A stretch of 64,000 nt of DNA from assembly GCF_001424145.1 (NCBI RefSeq), contig NZ_LMQM01000012.1, forward strand, positions 186,001 to 250,000, written 5' to 3'. The notes under the pieces were generated by a model. The model searched no databases and had not been told where the DNA came from. It saw only the letters and a program-made list of their open reading frames with translations. A program made the translations under genes and the position numbers. This DNA is from Chryseobacterium sp. Leaf404. Lineage in GTDB: Bacteria; Bacteroidota; Bacteroidia; Flavobacteriales; Weeksellaceae. Shown one piece after another: positions 9,427 to 18,200 of this stretch. The stretch's first letter is position 1, and each line of letters opens with the position of its first letter.

Positions 9427-9482
9427 TTTTTTATGAGTAATGATAATGGGTAATGGGTAATGGGCAATCACTAATGTGTAAT
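9427..9482. repeat. Intergenic GGTAATG-type tract before truB
   Basis: The plus strand reads as degenerate units ATGAGTAATG, ATAATGGGTAATGGGTAATG, GGCAATCACTAATGTGTAAT. Related tracts occur at 9641-9671 and 10501-10533, always in the same orientation and two of them directly before minus-strand start codons. Confidence 0.6.
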
Positions 9483-9537
9483 ATCGGAGAGGTTTTTCTT
9501 ATTTTTTTTATATTCAAAATTACTATAATATTTTTAA

Positions 9538-9640
9538 CGTTGAATCCCGCGCAGCCCGACTTGAACGGAGCTCTTTTTGTGAGGAGGTACGACGAGCAAA
9601 AAAGCGGGAGTGGAAGGCGGAATAGCTGCCCAAATTATTA
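9538..9640. repeat. GC-rich intergenic island, probable dispersed repeat
   Basis: About 100 bp (starting CGTTGAATCCCGCGCAGCCC, later GTGAGGAGGTACGACG) with clearly higher GC than both flanks and no credible gene. CCCGC at 9547 can pair with GCGGG near 9603. It looks like the dispersed flavobacterial spacer repeats I recall, but I cannot confirm copies within this window. The 64-codon plus frame crossing it (9453-9647) is not credible. Confidence 0.45.
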
Positions 9641-9671
9641 TGAGTGATGAGCAATGGGTACTGAGTAATTG
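9641..9671. repeat. GGTAATG-type tract after uppP
   Basis: Units ATGAGTGATG, AGCAATGGGTACTGAGTAAT, the second of three related tracts around uppP and truB. Confidence 0.5.
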
Positions 9672-9678
9672 AAAAATA

Positions 9679-10497
9679 TTATTTGAACCAGTAAAAGTAA
9701 ATCAACAGTGCAATTCCCACAAAAATACGGTACCAACCCCACGGTTTGAAGCCATATTTGTTTAAAACTCCGATGAATGCTTTGATGGCGATCAATGCAG
9801 TGATGAACGCTACGATATTTCCGATGATGAAAATGGTGATGTGATCCTGAGATTCTAAAATCATTTCGTAACCTTTTGCGGCTGTTGGCGTTCCTTTACC
9901 CCACGTTTTCACAAAAACGGAATATACTGTGACCGCAAGCATGGTGGGAACTGCCAGAAAGAATGAGAACTCTGCTGCGGCTTTTCGGGATAAGCCCTGC
10001 ATCATCCCTCCGATGATGGAAGCGGCACTTCTACTCGTTCCCGGCATCATGGCTAAACACTGCCAAAAGCCGATGGTTACTGCTTTTTTAATTGAAATTT
10101 CTTTTTCGTCGTGTATAATCGGATTTTTGAACCACTGGTCCGCAAAAAGTAACACTACACCTCCCAAAACCAATACAGCGGAGATGGCAATCTGATTTCC
10201 CAGCACGGATTCTATCATATCATCGAAAATATATCCTAAAACCAAAGCGGGAATCACGGCAAATGCCAGTTTGTAGTACAACTGAATGTTTTTGAGATCA
10301 AAAAACTTTTTCCAGTAGGCTACAACTACCGACAGAATGGCTCCGAACTGAATAGAAACCTGAAACATTTTTAGAAATTCTGATTCTTCCATGCCCATTA
10401 AACTGGCGGTAAAGCCCATGTGTGCTGTGGAAGATATGGGAAGATATTCTGTAAGTCCTTCGATGATGGCAATGATAATTGCTTTAAATATATCCAT
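9679..10497 (-). CDS. uppP: Undecaprenyl-diphosphate phosphatase (BacA/UppP)
   Basis: 272 residues, polytopic inner-membrane protein. It carries both family signatures: EGLTEYLPISSTAH (residues 13-26, catalytic Glu) and PGTSRSAASIIGGM. It dephosphorylates undecaprenyl pyrophosphate so the lipid carrier can be reused for peptidoglycan and other polymers, and often confers bacitracin tolerance. The start at 10497 (MDIFKAIIIAIIEG) is preferred; the open frame upstream reads through an intergenic tract (ITHYSLPITHKI). It lies 146 nt after the DUF3098 gene in the common Bacteroidota order ftsX, DUF3098, uppP, truB. Confidence 0.95.
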   Translation of the reverse strand: MDIFKAIIIAIIEGLTEYLPISSTAHMGFTASLMGMEESEFLKMFQVSIQFGAILSVVVAYWKKFFDLKNIQLYYKLAFAVIPALVLGYIFDDMIESVLGNQIAISAVLVLGGVVLLFADQWFKNPIIHDEKEISIKKAVTIGFWQCLAMMPGTSRSAASIIGGMMQGLSRKAAAEFSFFLAVPTMLAVTVYSVFVKTWGKGTPTAAKGYEMILESQDHITIFIIGNIVAFITALIAIKAFIGVLNKYGFKPWGWYRIFVGIALLIYFYWFK

Positions 10498-10500
10498 GAT

Positions 10501-10533
10501 TTTATGAGTAATGGGTAATGAATAATGTGTAAT
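10501..10533. repeat. GGTAATG-type tract before uppP
   Basis: Plus-strand ATGAGTAATGGGTAATGAAT then AATGTGTAATT, immediately upstream of the uppP start. It parallels the tract before truB so closely that both give the peptide HYxLPIxxTHK when read in the upstream frame. Confidence 0.6.
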
Positions 10534-10643
10534 TTGAGTGACTTTTTGCCAAAACTTTATTATACAAAAAGTCAATTGCTGGGCAACCGACTTTTATTTG
10601 TTCGAATCAAAGATGTTGATTCTTAATCTTTTTACCTGACTGT

Positions 10644-10943
10644 TTAATTTTTCCTCTTTAGTATTGCGTATACTTCTATGCCGAAACCGATCACAATAAA
10701 TAACGGAGCAATTCTGATTCTGCGGATGGAAAAAATATCGTCATTCCATACATTCGGATCAAATTTACCGTCTACTGTGTTGGCGTCTGCACCCATCATC
10801 AGGAGAAATCCAACGACGATGAAAGCAAGCCCGATGAGCATCCATTTATAGTTTTCTTTACCGAAATAAAAGGTGTTTTCTTCGGTTGTCTTGTCTTCTT
10901 TTCCAAAATCGGATGCGGAAAACTTTGTTGTTTTTTTGCTCAT
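10644..10943 (-). CDS. DUF3098 family small membrane protein
   Basis: 99 residues: a hydrophilic N-terminus (MSKKTTKFSASDFGKEDK), FYFGKENYKWMLIGLAFIVVGFLLMMG as TM1, a short loop, RRIRIAPLFIVIGFGIEVYAI as TM2, and a basic end LKRKN. This matches the DUF3098 family of Bacteroidota. It starts 3 nt after ftsX, so the two are co-transcribed; a role near the FtsX divisome or envelope machinery is an inference from this conserved neighbourhood only. Confidence 0.85.
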   Translation of the reverse strand: MSKKTTKFSASDFGKEDKTTEENTFYFGKENYKWMLIGLAFIVVGFLLMMGADANTVDGKFDPNVWNDDIFSIRRIRIAPLFIVIGFGIEVYAILKRKN

Positions 10944-10946
10944 TAT

Positions 10947-11846
10947 TTATGAATAATATAAATCGTCTACATTTGTTCTTAAAAATCTCCAGGTTGCGAT
11001 GATGGTACTGATGACGGTAATAAAAATACCGATTCCCAAAACAAGCAGCACCAAAGAGAAATAATGGCTTGTATCCTGCGTGAATGACTGCCCAATGGTG
11101 TCTGTAAAATAATACCATACCCCGAAAAGTGCCAGTAACCCAAGTACTGAACCGATTGCTCCTAAAATTAAAGCTTCGATTACGAATGGTTTCAAAATAA
11201 ATCTTCTTTTAGCACCTACCAACTGCATGGTTTTAATGATAAATCTTTTTGAGAAAATTTTAAGTCTTATTGAATTATTGATCAGTACAACTGCCAAAAT
11301 TAAAAACAATACAGAAAATCCTAAGATCCACTTTAAAATTCTGCTCAGATTATTGTAAACATCTACCATGAGGCTACTGTCGTTTTTCACTTCTGTAATT
11401 CCCGGTACTGTTTTTATTATCTTAATCGCCTCTTCGATCTTTAAAGGATCTACATATTCCGGTTTCAGTGAAATCTCGACCGATGACGGGAATATATTTT
11501 CTTCAAAAAGCGCATCACTGTCAATACCCATACTTTTCTTTGCTTCTTCAGCAGCTTTTTCCCTTGTAATGTAAATTGCTTTTTTTACGGGAGCTAAAGT
11601 CTGTATTTTCTTAAAAGCCTGCTCTTCAAGTTTGGCAATTTTTGCAGAATCTTTTGCATCATAATTCTGATCGTAATACGCATTAACCACCAGCTGTTCT
11701 TTTATATAATCTGAATATTTTTGGGCATTAATAAGAATTAATCCCATTAACCCCATTAAAAATAATACCAGAGCGATGCTTATAACCACTGTAATATTAC
11801 TAGACCTAAGCCTCTTTTTGTTAAATTCGTCTACAGATCTTGCCAT
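10947..11846 (-). CDS. ftsX: Cell division protein FtsX-like ABC permease
   Basis: 299 residues with FtsX topology: TM1 near residues 20-42 (VVISIALVLFLMGLMGLILI), a large periplasmic domain (~43-170: SSVEISLKPEYVDPLKIEEAIKIIK, PGITEVKNDSS), then three TM segments, ending with an in-plane FLRTNVDDLYYS. In well-studied bacteria FtsX with the ATPase FtsE activates peptidoglycan hydrolases at the septum; no ftsE is adjacent here. First gene of the minus-strand run to rluF, divergent from rsmA across 90 bp. Confidence 0.9.
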   Translation of the reverse strand: MARSVDEFNKKRLRSSNITVVISIALVLFLMGLMGLILINAQKYSDYIKEQLVVNAYYDQNYDAKDSAKIAKLEEQAFKKIQTLAPVKKAIYITREKAAEEAKKSMGIDSDALFEENIFPSSVEISLKPEYVDPLKIEEAIKIIKTVPGITEVKNDSSLMVDVYNNLSRILKWILGFSVLFLILAVVLINNSIRLKIFSKRFIIKTMQLVGAKRRFILKPFVIEALILGAIGSVLGLLALFGVWYYFTDTIGQSFTQDTSHYFSLVLLVLGIGIFITVISTIIATWRFLRTNVDDLYYS

Positions 11847-11936
11847 TAAGAATAAAATTTTTGGCTAAAATAGAAAAAATCTTCCGAAATTTGACCCGAA
11901 AAATACTTTTTCACTGTTAACAAAATCATAAATACC

Positions 11937-12707
11937 TTGAGTGTAAGAGCAAAAAAACATCTCGGCCAGCATTTCCTGACGGACGAGAACATCGCCAGAA
12001 AAATTGTAGACGGACTGAGCTTTGAAAACTACAAAAATATAATGGAAGTGGGCCCGGGAATGGGTGTTCTTACCAAGTATCTTTTTGAAAAAGAACATCA
12101 TATTTATCTCGCAGAAATCGACCAAGAATCTATTGAATATCTGAAAAAAAACTATGATAAAACGAATGAGGAAACTTTTGTTGGTGACTTTCTCAAACAG
12201 GATTTTGCATTTCTGAATAACGAAGAAATTGCTGTCATCGGAAATTTCCCTTACAATATTTCGTCCCAAATTCTTTTTAAAATCATTGATTTTTATAAAA
12301 TTATACCTGAGATGGTGGGAATGTTTCAGAAGGAAGTTGCGGAAAGAACTGCTGCTGTACCCCGTACCAAAGACTACGGAATTCTCTCTGTTTTGATACA
12401 GGCATACTATGACGTAAGTTATATGTTTACAGTACATGAGAATGTATTTAATCCTCCACCAAAGGTAAAATCTGGGGTAATAAAACTTACGAGAAATCCT
12501 AAAGAAGGCCTTGCGGGAAATGAAGTTCTGTTTAAGCAGATCGTTAAAGCCGGTTTTGGGCAGAGAAGAAAAAAACTATCCAACTCCTGGAAAGTTCTGA
12601 ACATTCCTGACGCGCTGAAAAATCATGAATTTATGGACAAGAGAGCTGAAGAACTGAGCGTAGAAGATTTTATTAATTTTACCAGACTCTGGCAGGAAAA
12701 TATTTAA
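11937..12707 (+). CDS. rsmA: 16S rRNA dimethyladenosine transferase RsmA/KsgA
   Basis: 256 residues. SAM-binding motif I is EVGPGMGVLT (37-46) and the catalytic loop is GNFPYNIS (102-109), with the C-terminal helical domain ending FINFTRLWQENI. It dimethylates two adjacent adenosines near the 3' end of 16S rRNA. The start must be TTG at 11937: the conserved RAKKHLGQHFL begins two codons later, the frame closes at a TGA 45 nt upstream, and there is no in-frame ATG before residue 36. A bidirectional terminator follows 17 nt after the stop. Confidence 0.95.
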   Translation: MSVRAKKHLGQHFLTDENIARKIVDGLSFENYKNIMEVGPGMGVLTKYLFEKEHHIYLAEIDQESIEYLKKNYDKTNEETFVGDFLKQDFAFLNNEEIAVIGNFPYNISSQILFKIIDFYKIIPEMVGMFQKEVAERTAAVPRTKDYGILSVLIQAYYDVSYMFTVHENVFNPPPKVKSGVIKLTRNPKEGLAGNEVLFKQIVKAGFGQRRKKLSNSWKVLNIPDALKNHEFMDKRAEELSVEDFINFTRLWQENI

Positions 12708-12724
12708 AAAAGTTATGACCAAAG

Positions 12725-12756
12725 AAAATGCCTTCAGAAAATCCTGAAGGCATTTT
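12725..12756. terminator. Bidirectional terminator between rsmA and the anchor-L gene
   Basis: A perfect 13-bp stem (12725-12737 with 12744-12756) flanked by A and T tracts on both sides. It can serve the converging rsmA and the minus-strand gene ending at 12775. Confidence 0.85.
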
Positions 12757-12774
12757 ATATGAAGTAAGAGAAAT

Positions 12775-15135
12775 TTACTCTCTGTTTTTAAGCATAATCC
12801 AGCCCGAAGTGTTCATCTGCGTTTTGGTCTTATTGTATTCAAAATTAAATTTGTACCAGTACGTTCCGGTTGGAAGTCTTTTTCCTCCCACGGTTCCGTT
12901 CCAGATAGGATTTTCTTTTGAGAATCTGAACATTTCACTTCCGTATCTATCGTAAATTGATCCTTTAAAGTTTTTAAAATTACCTAAAGAAGAAAGGTCA
13001 ATTACATCATTTACACCATCCTGGTTAGGTGTGATTACATTGCTGATGTGCAGCGTAAAGAAATCTACAGTACCCGTACAGGTTGTTCCTTTCGTTCTCA
13101 CATACAGCGTATAATTTGTATTGTCTATAAGATTAGGGAAAATATTCGAATCCTGCCATGCAATTCCATCAAGAGAATATTCTGCAACCCTTGGGATGTT
13201 GTTGATGTTAGGAATAGTTGCTGTCGCAGTAATGGTATTATTTTCATAACTCAACTGTGAGAAAAACGGTGTTGCTGCAGCAACTACTTTCACTTCGTAA
13301 GTTCTGGAACAGATTCCATTATTGATAGTTACGGTATAGATTCCCAATTGATTAACAGTAATTTTTTGAGTTTCTTCACCTGTATTCCACAGATAAGTAT
13401 ATCCGGTTCCGGCACCTGCATCCAGTTCCATTGTATCACCAATACACATTTCTACATCAAGTAGTGGTGTTGTAGGTACAGGAACTACTTCCACGGTTAC
13501 CTTAGCTGGTAATAATGAAGGGCAACCCAGTGCACCTAAAGCGAAAACTTCAAATGTAGTAGTCTGAAATATGGTAGCTGTCTGTGTATTTCCGTTTCCT
13601 GGGAAATTTACCCAGTCATAAGATACTCCACCGGTAGCTGTTAAGGTAACGGTATCACCTGCGCAGACTCTGATTTTGTTGGAACTTACCTGTGCCAAAG
13701 GTCTGGTTTCTTTTTTCAAAGTGAGCTCCACCATCTTTCTGCAATATTCTGCTCCGTACACCACAGCATAAATTACCTGATTGTTTGCCCCGTTATAATT
13801 TAAAGGATTCTGAATAAAGTTATTGTTAAATGCCAGTGCATCTGTCTGATTCACGTACCATCTGAAGTTGGCTCCTGCCGTAGGGCTGATTAATGCCTTG
13901 GAATTGTTCAAATCAAAAGTGGTAACATCAGGGGTGGCACAGAGGAGCAACGTTGCATCCTGTGCCAGCGGTGTAGACCCACCGTTGATCGTTACTGAAG
14001 CCGTACCTGGACATGGATTTCCCGGTAAAGTAACTTCAATAGTATAGGTTCCCGGGTTCACAGCTGTAATACTGGTGGATGTTGCTCCCGGAACAGGTAC
14101 ACCATTGAAAAACCACTGATACGTTAAGTTAGGACTGTTTACAGAAGCATTAATTACTGTAGGCACCAGATCACAAACGTTAATCTCTGAAGGAATAACC
14201 GCGCCACCTGGATCCTGAAGCTCAACTCCAATATTGAAGGAGCCACCTTCCAGGAATACTGCTGAATCATAACTGCTGTCACTTGCATCTGCAATTACCA
14301 TTTTAAAATGATAAGGCACTCCGGCAGTCACTGTTGCGGTCGCCTCTAATGGTATTGTTCTTCCATTCAAATTGGTTTCGATGGGTGTAGTATTGTACCC
14401 AGCAAAAAATGCTGCATTCACAGCACCACATGAACCTGCAATTGCCGGGTGTATATTGGTAACACTTACAGGTCCGGCACCCGCCGGTAATACAGCCATG
14501 TTCTGGTAAGGAGCAGTACTTCCTACCGGTCTCAGCAAAAGAGCAAAAGAATCAGAAAAACTACATGGGAATGACCCTGTATATTCTTCAGACGCCATTA
14601 GATAATTAAATTTTATCTGGCTGGTTGTAGGAACAAAATCGAATTCAAGAATTACAGCATCATTTAACGCTCCCTGAGGATTTGTTGCTGCTACAAGATC
14701 AGGATCACTTCCTGAGCCCAAAGCATCTCCCAATACTCCAGCTTCAAGAGCATTTCCTGCTCTCCGGGCGTATCCGGTCATCAAAACGATACCATCCTTG
14801 AAAGGAAAATTGGTAGTTCCTCTGTGGAAGTATCCCCACGATCTGTTTTGATTTGTAACAGGAAGATTCGGGCTTACTGTGACATTCGAAATATTTGGGG
14901 TAAAACATGAACCTGCACCGGAAGAGATCAGCACATCTCTAATTAGCTGTAGAGGTGTGAAAGCAGTCTCCGGATATCCTGCTGCATTTACATCTATGAA
15001 TGCCCCAGCTTTCTGTGTAACACCCGAGAACTGCTCTTTCTGAGGCTTACGGGGCTGAATTTTTTGTGCACTGAGGTTCACAGTTATCAAACCAAAAAAT
15101 AATAATAGTAAATATCGCTTCATATATTTTTTCAT
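12775..15135 (-). CDS. Choice-of-anchor-L protein with T9SS type B (gliding-motility-associated) C-terminus
   Basis: 786 residues, exported. After the signal peptide (MKRYLLLLFFGLITVNLSAQ, from Met5 at 15123) comes a choice-of-anchor-L domain, ~35-320 (AGAFIDVN, RSWGYFHRGTTNFPFKDGIVL, EFDFVPTTSQIKFNYLMASEEY). It is followed by Ig/PKD-like modules with paired Cys (VCAGDTVTLTATGGVSYDW, LDAGAGTGYTYLWNTG) and a type B T9SS domain (NVITPNQDGVNDVID ... IYDRYGSEMF ... GTYWYKF ... GWIMLKNR). A -7 box ends 5 nt upstream of the first ATG, so Met5 is the likelier start. Last of three paralogues in a row; probably a surface or secreted adhesive protein, substrate unknown. Confidence 0.88.
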   Translation of the reverse strand: MKKYMKRYLLLLFFGLITVNLSAQKIQPRKPQKEQFSGVTQKAGAFIDVNAAGYPETAFTPLQLIRDVLISSGAGSCFTPNISNVTVSPNLPVTNQNRSWGYFHRGTTNFPFKDGIVLMTGYARRAGNALEAGVLGDALGSGSDPDLVAATNPQGALNDAVILEFDFVPTTSQIKFNYLMASEEYTGSFPCSFSDSFALLLRPVGSTAPYQNMAVLPAGAGPVSVTNIHPAIAGSCGAVNAAFFAGYNTTPIETNLNGRTIPLEATATVTAGVPYHFKMVIADASDSSYDSAVFLEGGSFNIGVELQDPGGAVIPSEINVCDLVPTVINASVNSPNLTYQWFFNGVPVPGATSTSITAVNPGTYTIEVTLPGNPCPGTASVTINGGSTPLAQDATLLLCATPDVTTFDLNNSKALISPTAGANFRWYVNQTDALAFNNNFIQNPLNYNGANNQVIYAVVYGAEYCRKMVELTLKKETRPLAQVSSNKIRVCAGDTVTLTATGGVSYDWVNFPGNGNTQTATIFQTTTFEVFALGALGCPSLLPAKVTVEVVPVPTTPLLDVEMCIGDTMELDAGAGTGYTYLWNTGEETQKITVNQLGIYTVTINNGICSRTYEVKVVAAATPFFSQLSYENNTITATATIPNINNIPRVAEYSLDGIAWQDSNIFPNLIDNTNYTLYVRTKGTTCTGTVDFFTLHISNVITPNQDGVNDVIDLSSLGNFKNFKGSIYDRYGSEMFRFSKENPIWNGTVGGKRLPTGTYWYKFNFEYNKTKTQMNTSGWIMLKNRE

Positions 15136-15140
15136 TTCAA

Positions 15141-15148
15141 CAAATTTA
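15141..15148 (-). promoter_or_regulatory. -7 promoter box of the anchor-L gene ending at 12775
   Basis: Minus-strand TAAATTTG with a TTG 23 nt upstream. Initiation about 5-7 nt downstream would fall at the first ATG (15135), leaving a short leader only for the second ATG (15123). Confidence 0.45.
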
Positions 15149-15190
15149 ATGGTTTTTTATCTAAAACATATCAATATTTAACTATTTTAT

Positions 15191-15223
15191 AAAAAAAAAC
15201 AACCTTCCGACTGAAAGGTTGTT
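15191..15223 (-). terminator. Terminator of the 1193-residue anchor-L gene
   Basis: A 9-bp stem (15198-15206 with 15215-15223), then a U run on the minus strand, 7 nt after the stop. Confidence 0.8.
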
Positions 15224-15229
15224 AAATAT

Positions 15230-18200
15230 TTAGTTTCTGTTTTTCACCAGGATCCATCCGTTCCTGATTTCCATCTTTTTGCTTGCAGGATTTTCCCACT
15301 GTACTTTATACCAGTACGTTCCTGATGGAATATTCATCCCTCTTAAAGTACCGTCCCATTTAAGACCGGATTTAGAAGCTTTGTAAATCTCTGCACCGTA
15401 GCGGTCAAATACCGAAGCCGCAAAATTGTTGTATTTGCTGATACCACTGAAGTCTACACCTTCATTAATACCATCACGGTTTGGTGTGATTGCATTGATG
15501 ACTACAAATGTGTAGAACTCAATAAAATTACTACAGTCTGCATCTTTATTCCTAATCCTGATGTTGTAGCTCATATTATTCTCAACACTGTAAAAAATAT
15601 TGGAAGTCTGCCATGTCACCCCGTTGTCAATCGAATACTCTAAAACAGTGTTATTGGGATTCGTTGCAGTTACAGTGAGAATATGGTCCGAAAAACTGAT
15701 ATTTGTAAACTGTGGCAACTGTGGATTGAGAAGTTGGGCTGTGTAATCTCTGGAACATGTCCCATTACTGATTGTCACCGAGTATGTACCCGGAATATTC
15801 GTTGAAATAGTTTGCGTGGTGGCTCCATTGCTCCAGACATACGTATAGTTAGGTCCAGAACCAGCATCTAAGATCCCGGTATCACCGGCACATACGTACA
15901 CATCCTTAAGAGTCGATACAATTGCCGGAACTACCTCAATTGTGATGGTTGCAGGTATGTTGGTTGTACAGCCGTTACCTCCTAAAGCGATTACCTGATA
16001 AGTAGTTGTAACTGTAGGACTCACAATCTGAGTACTGCCGTTTCCTGGCAAAGTTCCCCAGTTGTAAGTGACACCTCCCGTAGCCGTTAGAGTCACAGAT
16101 TCGCCTACACATATTTTAGTTTTTGAAGCCGTAAGGAATGGCGTAGGTGGCCCTACAATTACCGTTATCGTGGCAGGCTGGGCAGACACACATCCATTTG
16201 CTCCAACGGCAGTTACAGTGTAAGCCGTAGTTACAGCCGGCGATACTGTCTGCGTGTTTCCTGTACCAGGCAGACCCGTCCAGATATAGGTAGCACCGCC
16301 TGACGCTGTAAGAGTAACAGATTCACCCGGGCAAATCTGGGAATTACTTGTAGCGACAGAAGTTACAGGAGCAGCAGTGTTCTGTACCACGGTAACGTTT
16401 GCATTATATGTACAGGTAAGATTTCCTGGCTGCGTAGTGTTTGACACTGTTAAGGTATATGCACCTCCAGCATTTACAATAGGGGTTAAAGTATTTCCGC
16501 CTGAAACGATATTCCCTCCCGTTGTTGTCCAGTTAATCGTAGATCCGGCTGGTACGGTAGATGCTGTTGCGTTAAGCGTAATCTGTGGTGTTGTGCAGGT
16601 AATTGTAGCCGGGGCAGCAATACTTAGCGTCGTAACTGCTGTGGTCTGCAATTGAAGTGTCACCACATAGGAGCAGGCTCCGTTTTTAACCAAAACATAA
16701 ATTGTTTGATTTCCTGCACTTGAAAATGTAGTAGGCGTACCAATTGTGTTGTTATTTCCCTGATTTGCATCCGCCTGCAAAAGATAATAAGCAAATGTAG
16801 CGCCCGTTGCAGATGTAATCTGAGATTGTGCTGCCGTCAAATCATAAACGATCCCTGCTGCAGAATAGCATTTAAGTAATGTCGCGTTCTGAACGGTAAT
16901 AGGCTGCGAAACTTCCACCGTAACAGTGGCAGGATTTGCAGAAGGGCATCCGTTTGCGCCTACTGCTGTTACAGAATAAGTGGTTGTAGTGGTAGGACTT
17001 ACTGTCTGAGTATTTCCCGTTCCCGGCAGCGTACTCCAGGTATAGGTAACTCCCCCACCTGCAGTAAGTGTAACGGTTTCGCCAGAACAAATCTGCATTT
17101 TACTTGCCGTTAAAGTAGGTGAAGGCGGAGCACTGTCACCCGTTACGGTTACAGTTGAAACCGAGGTACAGGTAAGATTTCCAGGCTGATATGTATTTGA
17201 AATTGTTAAAGTATAAGTACCCGATGCATTAATTACGGGATTTAAGGTATTACCTCCGGAAACGATATTCCCACCCGTGGTAGTCCACGCAAATGTAGAA
17301 CCTGCAGGATAAACAGAAGCAGAACCATTAAGCGTAATTTGAGAATTTGTACAGGTAAGCACTGGTGGCGCTGCTACGTTTGCTGTAATTTCAGGCGCTT
17401 TCACCAGCTGCAGCTGCGCTACTTTTGAGCAAAATCCATTTTTAACCAACACATAAACCGTCTGATTTCCCGGACTTGGATAAACGGTGGGAGTCTGAAT
17501 ATTGTTGGCGTTCCCTGCTACAGCATCTGCCTGATTCACATAATAGGTAAAAGTTGCACCTGGAGTTGTACTTATTGCAGTGTTGGCATTGTTCAGATTA
17601 AATATTGCATTTCCCTGAGCATAACATGCAGTAAGAGTTGCATTCTGTGTTGTAGGCGTGGTACCTCCAACAATAGTTACAGTTGCTGTACCCGGACATG
17701 AACTGCCTGGAAACAATACCTCCACCTTATACACTCCAGGTTGAATGGCAGTATATGTTGCATTGGTAGCACCTGGAATTGCGACATTATTTAAAAACCA
17801 TTGGTAAGTTGCATTAGGATTTTGAACCGATGCTGTAAAAGTCTGGGGAGCATTATCACAAACATTTATAGATGCAGGCAACTGAACTCCGTTTGACCCT
17901 AAAATCTGTACACCAATATCAAAAGAACCAGCTTCTAAAAACACTCCAGAATCATAAGCAGAATCCTGATAATCTGCCAAAACCATTTTAAAATGATATG
18001 CCTGCCCCGCAACAACAGTTGCTGTAGCAGTTAAAGGAACGGTTCTTCCACTGAAATTCGTTTCAATATTTGCCGTATTCTGACCTCCGAAATATTGCGC
18101 ATTCTTCGGACCACAGTTGTAAGTACCTGGAATAATATTCGTAACACTCACAGGCCCTGCTCCACCCGGAAGAACGGCTAGATTTGTGTAAGCCCCTCCT

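Noticed and set aside
9453..9647. 64-codon plus ORF across the GC-rich island
   Set aside because: Translation of repeat tract and GC island; no start context, no similarity to a known protein.
10858..11118. 86-codon minus ORF overlapping DUF3098 and ftsX
   Set aside because: Same strand but a different frame across two recognised genes; basic, His-rich, no family content.
11865..12437. 190-codon minus ORF
   Set aside because: It is antisense to rsmA, whose SAM and catalytic motifs are clear; Phe/Lys-rich shadow.
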